A stretch of DNA of 16,743 nt from Bacteroidia bacterium (GTDB lineage Bacteria; Bacteroidota; Bacteroidia; Bacteroidales; GCA-2748055). The notes under the pieces were generated by a model, which was given only the letters and a program-made list of their open reading frames with translations, did no database searches and was not told where the DNA came from. The stretch covers positions 1 through 16,743 of the forward strand of contig SPBY01000014.1 of NCBI GenBank assembly GCA_004525825.1, written 5' to 3'. How positions within the stretch are numbered: position 1 is the stretch's first letter; each line of letters starts with the position of its first letter. The translations under genes were made by a program, and so were the position numbers. Below, one piece after another: positions 7,868-15,118 of this stretch.

Positions 7868-9130
7868 CTAATATATTCGGCCATCCAGCACGTGCCGGAT
7901 GATGATCTGGTAGTTTTTATATTCCGATTTGGATTTCATTAGTTTAATCAGCATGGAGATTCCGGGCTCTCCCGTATTTTCCATGGCTTTGGTGGCCAGG
8001 ATCTGCAATTGAACATCCTCTTCCATGTCAAGCACAGATTTCAGGAATTTAAGGTACTTTTCATCGGGCACCTTGGCAAAGGAACGCAGGATCTCCAGCT
8101 TATTGGTTATGGACTCTTCAGGGTAATGTTTAATCATGCCAGGAAAAGCCATTTTCAGTCCGATATCACCACATACCTCGTAAGCGATGCACCGCACTTC
8201 CTCGTTCTCATGGTCAAAAATCGTGATCATCTCCTTGCCCACGCCCCTTTGATGGAACCAGGAGACCATCTGCAGGGCAAAAATGACCACTGTGATGTTC
8301 TTCGAATGGAACCACTGTTTGAATGCCGGAACCTTGAGGTTGTGCTGAATCAAGAGCTCATGAAGGGTAATCTGTTCCCAGACGGACAGGGGTTTTTCCA
8401 GCACGTGAAGAAATTCATAGGGATTCCCGTCCGATAGCCTGACCATGGCAATCTGAGCCTCCATCCTCAGGATCTGATTGTTGGAGTTCAGGCTCTCAAT
8501 GATCTTCTCATTGGCATCCCTGATATTCATAAAAGCCAGTTCCCTGAAACCTTTTACATTCTTGTGCCACTTTTTGCTGTGGGCCTTCTCAAGCGAATCC
8601 CGTTCCAAACCCAGCTGGAAATAAAGATCCTTGATTATTTCCTTGATCTCCCCCTTGAGGTTGATGCTCAAATCGATCATCTGATCAATTAGAACCTGGC
8701 GGTTCATCTGGTTGTTCGCCACCTGTCTTAAATCCTCCAGGGCCTCTTCCCGTTTCTCTTCATCAAATATGTAGTCGATCAGCAATCTTTGGTATTCCTC
8801 CAGCAAGTAATCTATCTGATTCTGTTCGCGCTGCATTCTCGAGCGGTTCAGGAGGATGAGGATCAACAGGGTGATCAGGGTGACGATTGAATAGAGGATC
8901 ACGATGTAAAGGATGGTGACCAGCAGGGGAGAATTTTTAAATCTAAGCTGGAGTCTTTCGGCATAGTGGAGCACCAAAGGGCTTTCCCTCTGAATGGAAT
9001 CCGCTGTGCTAATTTCCGTAGAATCCTGTACAAGAGCCCCCGGGCCCTCAAGGCCATGCATGGCCAAAGTCCCCATGGCCAAAAGGACCAAGGAGAGGAG
9101 CAGTTTCAGGTATATTTGCCCGGGCTTCAT
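7868..9130 (-). CDS. Inner-membrane HEAT-repeat protein of the polysaccharide operon
   Basis: About 420 residues. The start chosen is the ATG at 9128-9130, whose ATGA overlaps the TGA stop of the preceding gene, a classic coupling arrangement; it opens directly into a signal-like hydrophobic segment (MKPGQIYLKLLLSLVLLAMG). An ATG 21 bases upstream (9151) is possible but less likely. After a short extracytoplasmic stretch, a strong membrane segment (about 69-94, ending in NRSRM) is followed by a charged, coiled-coil-like helix (about 97-165) and alpha-helical HEAT-type repeats to the C-terminus (for example NEEVRCIAYEVCGDIG and DVQLQILATKAMENTGEP). The HEAT part should be cytoplasmic. HEAT repeats bind proteins and have no catalysis of their own, so I infer a scaffold or regulator joining the synthase encoded 2 bp downstream to the export machinery or the receiver protein. 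It is not a known Pga or Bcs component. Confidence 0.85.
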   Translation of the reverse strand: MKPGQIYLKLLLSLVLLAMGTLAMHGLEGPGALVQDSTEISTADSIQRESPLVLHYAERLQLRFKNSPLLVTILYIVILYSIVTLITLLILILLNRSRMQREQNQIDYLLEEYQRLLIDYIFDEEKREEALEDLRQVANNQMNRQVLIDQMIDLSINLKGEIKEIIKDLYFQLGLERDSLEKAHSKKWHKNVKGFRELAFMNIRDANEKIIESLNSNNQILRMEAQIAMVRLSDGNPYEFLHVLEKPLSVWEQITLHELLIQHNLKVPAFKQWFHSKNITVVIFALQMVSWFHQRGVGKEMITIFDHENEEVRCIAYEVCGDIGLKMAFPGMIKHYPEESITNKLEILRSFAKVPDEKYLKFLKSVLDMEEDVQLQILATKAMENTGEPGISMLIKLMKSKSEYKNYQIIIRHVLDGRIY

Positions 9131-10299
9131 TTCTTGATCCTGAAATAGCATCCAATCCTCAAATCGAACCTGTTCCTGTACTCCTGGTCGAAGTACTCTT
9201 CATAGGCATAACCTAACATGACTGACATCCTCACACGTGTGTTCACCTGTTTTGAAAGTTCCACACGGCACGAAATTGCATTCAGGCGCTCCAGGTCTGT
9301 CACCACCAGCAGAGGCTCATCCGGAGCAGCACCATATCCCAGGGTGAGGGTAAGGTGATCGAACTTGGTATCGAAGTACCTTCTGGCACTTAAATAGAAG
9401 GAGGCGGAAGTGCCGTAATCTTTAAAGAAGAGATAGTTCCTAAGCGAGAACCAATAGTTGCCTGCATACTTTTCTGCAGAAAAGGTCAGAAAGGTAAAGT
9501 GCTGTTCCCAGTAAAAATACCGGAATCCGGCCGATAGCCCAAAGCCCATGGGGAGCACCTGCCAGATTTCCGCAGCGGCCCTGTGAAGCGGCAGGTAATT
9601 GAGGGCTCCGTTGGGTGAAAAACCGTAACCCAGCATGGCATAGTTCTTTTTCCCAAGGGTGAGATAGGCATCCAAGTTCAGCTGAACGTCGGTAGCAGGT
9701 GAATATCCCCCTGCATGATAGCCTACATTCACATAGGGAACCAGGGTTCCTGGTTTGACCGGAATTTGTCCCCCCACGGTAAGCATGTGCCAGTTGCGGA
9801 CATAGGGCAAAGAGAAATGATCATAGGAGTAGTGCATAAAGAGCTCGGGCCAGGGCGGCTCCGGTCCCCCCTGGTATTGAGCCTGCCGGTACCGGTCAAA
9901 AAATTCTGAAGAATCGGGTTCCAGTTCCACAGCCTTATCAGCACACTGTTCCAACCTTTCCCAGTTATTTTCCCAGTAGGCAATGTCTACACAGGTCTGA
10001 TAAGCTTCAAAGAGCTCAGGGGCCTGAGCGAAAACCTGATCCAGAATCCGGTAGGCAGAATCGTAACTGGCCTCCCATCCGTGTATTCTGGCCAGAAAAA
10101 GGGCAGCATCATGATAGGCTTCATTCTCTTCAAGCAGGCTGTAGCCAATTTGTTTGGCTGTCGCGTAATCCTTGTCTGACGCATATTGAAGCATCAGGGA
10201 AAATCCCTCTTCAGGATGGTTGTAAAGTATGGAATCCTGGGCCCGTAAATGAACGTGGGGAACTGCAATCAGGACAATAAAAACAAAAAATCTAGACAT
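9127..10299 (-). CDS. TPR plus YaiO-family outer-membrane beta-barrel protein
   Basis: About 390 residues. The start is placed at the ATG at 10297-10299, eight bases after the receiver gene's stop, because it leads straight into a signal peptide (MSRFFVFIVLIAVPHVHLRA, then Gln); a TTG at 10311 would add four residues. Residues about 25-140 are alpha-helical with about three TPR-like units (for example YDSAYRILDQVFAQAPELFE and NWERLEQCADKAVELEPDS). From about 150 to the end, alternating aromatic/glycine beta strands resemble the YaiO outer-membrane family (HYSYDHFSLPYVRNWHML, RNRFDLRIGCYFRIKK). TPR followed by a barrel is the plan of the exporters PgaA and BcsC, although those are larger with more TPRs and the barrel here is short. 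I infer the outer-membrane exit or docking partner for the polymer made by the GT2 synthase. Its last 4 bases overlap the HEAT gene. Confidence 0.88.
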   Translation of the reverse strand: MSRFFVFIVLIAVPHVHLRAQDSILYNHPEEGFSLMLQYASDKDYATAKQIGYSLLEENEAYHDAALFLARIHGWEASYDSAYRILDQVFAQAPELFEAYQTCVDIAYWENNWERLEQCADKAVELEPDSSEFFDRYRQAQYQGGPEPPWPELFMHYSYDHFSLPYVRNWHMLTVGGQIPVKPGTLVPYVNVGYHAGGYSPATDVQLNLDAYLTLGKKNYAMLGYGFSPNGALNYLPLHRAAAEIWQVLPMGFGLSAGFRYFYWEQHFTFLTFSAEKYAGNYWFSLRNYLFFKDYGTSASFYLSARRYFDTKFDHLTLTLGYGAAPDEPLLVVTDLERLNAISCRVELSKQVNTRVRMSVMLGYAYEEYFDQEYRNRFDLRIGCYFRIKK

Positions 10300-10307
10300 A
10301 CACTGAA

Positions 10308-10670
10308 TCAATTCTCCCCTGAAACGGATTTGACCATATCCACCATAGCATCCAGATCAAAAGGTTTGGTCATATAACCTTCGGCCCCCAATTCAAGAGC
10401 ATGCTCCCTGGTTTCCTTGTTGGTGATACCAGTAACGACTATCACAGGGATTTTAACTTCTAGGTTGGTGTTGATATGACGGACCAACTCCAGACCCTTG
10501 GTGTATGGCATGTTAATATCAGTAATGACAAGGTCAATTGCTTCTTCTGCCAGAATCCTGATTCCCTGGTCCCCGTCCTCTGCTTTGAATACTGAATAGC
10601 CCGCCTTCTTAAGGGCAAACTCGATGGTTCTCAGAGTCATTACATTATCTTCGCAAACAAGGATATTCAT
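10308..10670 (-). CDS. Stand-alone response-regulator receiver domain (CheY-like)
   Basis: About 120 residues, consisting only of a receiver domain. All conserved positions are present: acidic pair Glu7-Asp8 (LVCEDN), phospho-acceptor Asp51 (VITDINMP), Thr80 (VVTG) and Lys102 (MTKPF). There is no DNA-binding or enzymatic output domain, so it should act through protein contact after phosphorylation by a histidine kinase; none is encoded nearby. I chose the ATG at 10668-10670 because receivers typically begin MxILxxxD; a GTG at 10689-10691 in the same frame would add seven residues and lies 2 bp from the preceding stop. It sits between the glycosidase and the outer-membrane exporter in one transcription unit, so it plausibly controls assembly or activity of the polysaccharide machine, perhaps by binding the HEAT protein. 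Confidence 0.92.
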   Translation of the reverse strand: MNILVCEDNVMTLRTIEFALKKAGYSVFKAEDGDQGIRILAEEAIDLVITDINMPYTKGLELVRHINTNLEVKIPVIVVTGITNKETREHALELGAEGYMTKPFDLDAMVDMVKSVSGEN

Positions 10671-10693
10671 TTGTTCATCATAGTTACGCACAT

Positions 10694-13333
10694 CTATTGA
10701 ATAAGGATTCGATGCTGTTCCTGATTTTGATCAATGGTCAGATTAAACAGGTACATCCCTGGGATTCTGTTTTCAATATTAACCCAGTTAACTTCTCCCT
10801 CAAGCTTCATCTGTACAATTTCTCTTCCCATCAGATCCACCACCCTCAGGAAGGCTTCCCCAAAGGGCTGTGCTATGGTAATGCAGAACCTCCCATCCCC
10901 GGGATTGGGAAAAACAGAGACTCGGCTCGGAGCCAGGTCCGGAGAAACCTCAGCAGGGTAGCCAACATGCAGACTTACCGGAACCAGTGTGGAATAAGCC
11001 CTGCTATCATCCAGGTAATACATGAAAAAATCATCTCCACTGAAAGATGGGTCGGGCGTATAGTGAAAACTTCCGTTGGGATGCAACTGGAGGCTGCCAT
11101 GAGTGGTACCGTTCCCAAAAGCAAGCACCGCTTCTATCGGGTTCCCGTCTATGTCAAAATCGTTCCTCAGCAATCCATCTTCTCTCTCTACTTCCAGGGT
11201 TTCACCGGGCCAGATAGTAAATGAATCGGCTATGCCAATGGGAGATGAGTTGAATTGCGGCAACATTTGCTTCAGGTGATGAAAGGATTCCTTTTTTCTT
11301 TCGATGGGTGGGTCATTGACAATCTTTTCATAGTCCCAGGGGTCCCAGGTGTACCGGTCCACCTGGTACAACTCATCCTTCAGTGAGAGGGTCAGGGCAA
11401 TGCCGTCCGACAGGGTGTCCTGCTGCTCAATCACTACATCGTCTCCATCCTGGTGTGAGACATAGTGCATGGCCCTTCCTACCGTAGGAGCGCTGAAGTT
11501 GATCAGGGTCCATGGAATCCGGATCTCCAGGCTGTCTTTAAAAACAGTCACCGCATTGAGAAACTCGTAGGGATCTTCGGAAGCAGATATCTGAAGCTCT
11601 CCGATATACTGCGTCCTGTCATAGTGGTAATCGGTCTTCCATCTGACAGGATTCCAGTTCCCTGCATCGCTGCTGGCAGAGACCACTGTATCGACCCTGA
11701 CCAGAGATTTAATTCCGTACACATCATAGGCCGGGATGACAAAAAGATCGGCCTGGTCACCACCAATGGGTATTCCCAGGGCAAACTCTGCCCTCAAAGT
11801 TTCCGGTCCTGTCGCTATGGACCTGCCATCCGGCAGAATCGATTCACCCAGGTTGCTTTCATAGGTATCCAGTGCCACCCACAGGGTATCGCCCAGGAAC
11901 TGCTCGGTTTTCATATGTACCCTGATCCGGAAGAAAGTGTAGTCGGAAGCTACTTTTACCCCTGAGATGGAAGCCCCGGAATAAGATCCCGTTTTCAAAA
12001 AGGGTCCCGGGGGAGGTGCATAGGCCAGGATCCCGAAATTTTGCTCCGGAGCAGTAATGTTGTGCCAGAAATGTCGATACTCGGCGTTGGAATAGGGATT
12101 GGTGATCCAGGTTTGTTTGAACCACTCGTCGATCAGGGAGAATTGTATGCCACCGGCACAACCCGATTCAGTGAGATTGTCAAACATCCTTACACTATAC
12201 TTCCCCTGCTCCTCCTCGGAAAGTCCCCCATGGTTCATTCCGGAAGACGACTGGTGCCCCGCACCCCAGCTGGAAGGCACTCCAAATTCGGCGATAAGCA
12301 ATGGAATAGCTTTATAATGGGACTTCAGATCTCTCAGATAACCCAGGTAGTTGTTGGGGCCTTCCTGGTCCGATTCCGCCTTATAGTAAGGATCTTCCAC
12401 AATGAAATCGGGATAATAGGGGTAGGCATGATAGCCAATGAAAAAGCCTGCAGAAGAATCGGTGCTTACCATGTCTGCCAGGTCTATCTGCTCACTGTCT
12501 TCCGAACTACCTGCAATGCCCTGCTCCGTAGGATGGGTAAGCGGATCGAGGGTGGGCCATGAGGAAAACCCGGTGGGACGCCTCGATTGATAATTCTCAT
12601 ACTCATAGATCATCAGATTGTTGAGCCTCTGAGCGAGCCACACCTCTACCGGATCACCCTCGGGGAGTTGAAAAAAAGCTCCACTATAGGCTGTCTCGCC
12701 CGGATGACTCTGGTTGGTGAGGGCCACTTCGGCAGGTTGTATTTCTCTCCCCGGCAGAAATCCAATCACCCAGGGGGAGATATCTGAGGTAAAACTGCCA
12801 TGGGCCTTCCCCGGTCTTGAAGCTATGACAATATCCCCATGAACAGCTGCCACCGCTTCACGGATCTCCTGGTCAAATTCGGCGGTCTGCAGGAACAGAT
12901 CTGTAGTCACTTCATTCTCCTCCAGCCATATACCGTGCATCACCATCAAGGGGCTCTGGGGGTGCTCCAGGTTGAACTTTCTTAACTCCTCATAAAACCT
13001 TGGAAAATGAAGCGTATATACACGCATGGTATTGTATCCCGCCTCCCTGATGAGGTGGAACCATCGCCTGTAATCTTCGCTGCTGGCTGCCAGCTGACCC
13101 GGCTGGGTACCCGGCACCGAAATACCCAGGTTGATACCCTTAATAAAAACCGGGATGTAACCCTTCCCATTCCAAATGGCAAATTGCTCATTCTTAATGG
13201 CATAGTCACCCCGAAACTGATCCACCACCGTAAATCCAGCAGGCTCCTGACCCACTGCCCTGTCCATGGACCCTGCCCCCAGAAGGAGCATTAAAAACGA
13301 GGCAAAGGGGAGGTGCATTTTCAGGAACTTCAT
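10694..13333 (-). CDS. Secreted GH-A-like glycosidase with beta-sandwich, Ig-like domain and T9SS sorting tail
   Basis: About 879 residues, first gene of the operon. I chose the ATG at 13331-13333 (MKFLKMHLPFASFLMLLLGA, a signal peptide) over the ATG at 13360, which adds nine residues but lies at or upstream of the start expected from a -7 box at 13362-13369. After the signal comes a TIM-barrel-like domain (about 35-435) with VFIKGINLG, an early-strand MRVYTL, WVIGFLPGREIQPAE with Glu197 as candidate acid/base, GYHAYPYYPDF, and LLIAEFG with Glu349 as candidate nucleophile. This is the clan GH-A pattern, though I cannot assign a CAZy family. Next come a beta-sandwich region (about 455-650) and a cadherin/Ig-like domain (about 700-790) with NDFDIDGNP and SFHYTPDPSFSGDD. 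The end is a T9SS type A sorting tail starting at VFPNPGDGRF and ending KQ-type short, HRILIQ. It should be exported and attached to or released from the cell surface, where it may trim or remodel the operon's polymer. Confidence 0.85.
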   Translation of the reverse strand: MKFLKMHLPFASFLMLLLGAGSMDRAVGQEPAGFTVVDQFRGDYAIKNEQFAIWNGKGYIPVFIKGINLGISVPGTQPGQLAASSEDYRRWFHLIREAGYNTMRVYTLHFPRFYEELRKFNLEHPQSPLMVMHGIWLEENEVTTDLFLQTAEFDQEIREAVAAVHGDIVIASRPGKAHGSFTSDISPWVIGFLPGREIQPAEVALTNQSHPGETAYSGAFFQLPEGDPVEVWLAQRLNNLMIYEYENYQSRRPTGFSSWPTLDPLTHPTEQGIAGSSEDSEQIDLADMVSTDSSAGFFIGYHAYPYYPDFIVEDPYYKAESDQEGPNNYLGYLRDLKSHYKAIPLLIAEFGVPSSWGAGHQSSSGMNHGGLSEEEQGKYSVRMFDNLTESGCAGGIQFSLIDEWFKQTWITNPYSNAEYRHFWHNITAPEQNFGILAYAPPPGPFLKTGSYSGASISGVKVASDYTFFRIRVHMKTEQFLGDTLWVALDTYESNLGESILPDGRSIATGPETLRAEFALGIPIGGDQADLFVIPAYDVYGIKSLVRVDTVVSASSDAGNWNPVRWKTDYHYDRTQYIGELQISASEDPYEFLNAVTVFKDSLEIRIPWTLINFSAPTVGRAMHYVSHQDGDDVVIEQQDTLSDGIALTLSLKDELYQVDRYTWDPWDYEKIVNDPPIERKKESFHHLKQMLPQFNSSPIGIADSFTIWPGETLEVEREDGLLRNDFDIDGNPIEAVLAFGNGTTHGSLQLHPNGSFHYTPDPSFSGDDFFMYYLDDSRAYSTLVPVSLHVGYPAEVSPDLAPSRVSVFPNPGDGRFCITIAQPFGEAFLRVVDLMGREIVQMKLEGEVNWVNIENRIPGMYLFNLTIDQNQEQHRILIQ

Positions 13334-13361
13334 CTGAAGTGGGTAAAAATCGGTTTGCATA

Positions 13362-13369
13362 CAAAAGTA
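13362..13369 (-). promoter_or_regulatory. Bacteroidota-type -7 box (TACTTTTG) for the polysaccharide operon
   Basis: The minus strand reads TACTTTTG, an exact match to the Bacteroidota housekeeping -7 consensus TAnnTTTG, inside the 40-76 bp gap after the aspartokinase gene. No good -33 TTTG lies at the expected spacing, only a T-rich run. A transcript starting a few bases downstream would begin around 13355-13357, inside or beyond the first ATG (13358-13360), favouring translation from 13333. Confidence 0.5.
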
Positions 13370-13409
13370 GGTGTTCTAATCGGGAAAAGCCTTTTTTTTT
13401 GTAAAGAAG

Positions 13410-14675
13410 TTATCCCAAATCCCTAATCAGAAGTTCAATGTTTTGCAGCCCCCTCTGTTCCATAATTAACTCCTTGTTTATCATGACCCTGTCGATGGTT
13501 GACTGGTCAAAATAGCGAATGGTTACCAGTTCGAGTCCGGTCTGGTAAGCCACTTTGTATTTCTCTTCCAGCTCATCGGTCACCAGTCGCAATTTCCGTT
13601 TGTCGTTGTTCACAATCATTTTGAAAGAGATGGCCGAATTCTGCATCAGGTTGATCTTCATCCCGTGCTTATTCATGATCCCAAAAATCTCTTCCAGGTT
13701 ATTCTCATTGATGAAAGAAAAATCGAGGGGAGAGATACGAATCAATACCTGATCCATCTTAAATATAAAAGACGGTATCAGTTTGTCGTAACTCAGGTTT
13801 CCCACAATCGTCCCGGGAGCATCAGGATTCATAAAGGATTTTACATGCAGGTTGATGTTTTTGTTCTGCAGTGGCTTGATGGTCTTCGGGTGAATTACAG
13901 AGGTTCCAAAATATGCCAGTTCAATGGCATCAAGGTAAGAGAGCTTTTCAAGCAGTATGGTATCATCAAAGTATTTCGGATCGGCATTTAAAACCCCGGG
14001 AACATCTTTCCATATGGTAACACTTTTCGCTTTCAGCATATAGGCAAGAATAGCCGCTGTGTAATCGGATCCCTCCCTGCCCAGTGAGGTGGTCTGGTCG
14101 TTGATGGTGGAGCCCAGAAAACCCTGGGTAATAAGAATTCGCTCGCCGTTAAAGGCAAAATGCTTATTCACAAGCTCCGTGGAAAGCTCCCAGTCCACCT
14201 TTGCCTCCCTCCAGTTATTGCTGGTTTTCAGCGACCGGCGGATATCCATCCACCGGGTGCTTAGCTCAGAACTGTTCAGGAAATGGCCAATGATGGTGGT
14301 AGAGAGCAACTCCCCGTAGCAGATCAGCTGGTCGTAGTCGTAATCATAATTGAGTGTGGGGTCTTTGGCAAGCCTGACGCCCAGCTCGTCGAATAATTCT
14401 TCCACCGCAGTATAAGCCCTGTGATGGGTATCTTCAAACAATCCGCTTAGCACATTCAGGTGATATTCCCTCAGCTTTTGGTACTCCAGATTTAGCTCTT
14501 CGGAATTCCCGTTTGCGTAATGTTCAATGATCCCCTCAAGGGCATTGGTGGTTTTTCCCATAGCCGAGACCACCACTACGATTTCTTCATCATGGTAACG
14601 CTTGAGGATTTCCACAATGTTCCTGACCGCCTCCGCGCTTTTTACCGATGCCCCACCAAATTTAAAAACCAACAT
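13410..14675 (-). CDS. Monofunctional aspartate kinase
   Basis: About 421 residues. Aspartokinase phosphorylates L-aspartate with ATP, the first step toward lysine/diaminopimelate, threonine and methionine, in the cytoplasm. The kinase domain begins with the family signature FKFGGASVK (Lys5, Gly7-Gly8) and contains LGREGSDYTAA (about 198-208, the usual LGRGGSD loop with Glu in place of one Gly), WKDVPGVLNADP and FGTSVIHPKTIKPL. The C-terminal part (about 305-421) fits paired ACT regulatory domains, so end-product inhibition is likely. There is no homoserine dehydrogenase domain. The start is the ATG at 14673-14675, immediately before the conserved FKFGG; an upstream ATG at 14720 would add 15 residues but precedes the -7 box at 14709-14716. 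It is on the same strand as the polysaccharide operon, which has its own -7 box, and is divergent from the cyclophilin-like gene. Confidence 0.95.
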   Translation of the reverse strand: MLVFKFGGASVKSAEAVRNIVEILKRYHDEEIVVVVSAMGKTTNALEGIIEHYANGNSEELNLEYQKLREYHLNVLSGLFEDTHHRAYTAVEELFDELGVRLAKDPTLNYDYDYDQLICYGELLSTTIIGHFLNSSELSTRWMDIRRSLKTSNNWREAKVDWELSTELVNKHFAFNGERILITQGFLGSTINDQTTSLGREGSDYTAAILAYMLKAKSVTIWKDVPGVLNADPKYFDDTILLEKLSYLDAIELAYFGTSVIHPKTIKPLQNKNINLHVKSFMNPDAPGTIVGNLSYDKLIPSFIFKMDQVLIRISPLDFSFINENNLEEIFGIMNKHGMKINLMQNSAISFKMIVNNDKRKLRLVTDELEEKYKVAYQTGLELVTIRYFDQSTIDRVMINKELIMEQRGLQNIELLIRDLG

Positions 14676-14708
14676 ACAGTTAATGAATAAAAAACGTAAA
14701 TTGAAGAT

Positions 14709-14716
14709 CAAAATTA
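14709..14716 (-). promoter_or_regulatory. Bacteroidota-type -7 box (TAATTTTG) for the aspartokinase gene
   Basis: The minus strand reads TAATTTTG, an exact TAnnTTTG match, 33 bases upstream of the chosen ATG at 14675. A T-rich TTGTTTT run lies about 20-26 bases further upstream, near but not exactly at the ideal -33 position. The leader would be about 25-30 bases, too short for a riboswitch. The 68-bp gap is shared with the divergent gene starting at 14744. Confidence 0.5.
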
Positions 14717-14743
14717 GCAATCGAAAGGTTATATTAAAACAAG

Positions 14744-15118
14744 ATGAGAATAATTGTCAAATTTGCCCTTTCCCGGGTTGAGGCAGAACTGTTTGATACG
14801 CCCACAGGTCGCGCAGTTTACGAAGCGTTGCCTCTTCATCGAAATGTGAATCGCTGGGGCGAGGAGATTTATTTCGAGGTCCCGGTTCATTGCGAATTAG
14901 AGGAAAATGCCCGCGCCCAAGTGAATGTGGGAGATCTGGCCTACTGGCCCAACATGCCCGCCTTCTGTATTTTCTTTGGCCCCACACCTCTGAGTACCTC
15001 CGACCAACCAGTGGCTGCCAGTCCTGTGAATGTATTCGGACGAATCCTTGCTTTGGATACCGATCTTCTCTCCGGAATCCCTGACGATGCAAATGTGGTG
15101 GTGGAAAGAGCCGGTTAA
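14744..15118 (+). CDS. Cyclophilin-like-fold small protein (TM1367/DUF369-type)
   Basis: 124 residues, with no signal peptide or membrane segment, so probably cytoplasmic. The sequence fits the compact cyclophilin-like beta-barrel family: an N-terminal strand ending in a helix (TPTGRAVYEALP), WGEEIYFEVPV, then the conserved core VNVGDLAYWPNMPAFCIFFG followed by GPTPLS and a C-terminal FGRILA. Length is typical. Members share the cyclophilin fold, but prolyl isomerase activity is not established for this group and I assign no reaction. The ATG at 14744 is the first in frame and sits after an A-rich leader, as is common in Bacteroidota. The stop TAA (15116-15118) overlaps the stop of the convergent glycerate kinase gene. 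Confidence 0.82.
   Translation: MRIIVKFALSRVEAELFDTPTGRAVYEALPLHRNVNRWGEEIYFEVPVHCELEENARAQVNVGDLAYWPNMPAFCIFFGPTPLSTSDQPVAASPVNVFGRILALDTDLLSGIPDDANVVVERAG

Noticed and set aside
12041..12562. 173-codon open frame on the plus strand
   Set aside because: Antisense to the barrel domain of the glycosidase gene, with no recognisable motif or upstream signal.
13381..13400. Possible terminator (GGGAAAAGCC followed by a T run on the plus strand)
   Set aside because: The T run faces the wrong strand for the aspartokinase transcript, and the only stem is a short AAAAGCCTTTT palindrome without a stable GC core.
14676..14743. Lysine riboswitch or attenuator ahead of aspartokinase
   Set aside because: The whole divergent gap is 68 bp and the predicted leader is about 30 bases, far too short for a lysine riboswitch, and no leader peptide is present.
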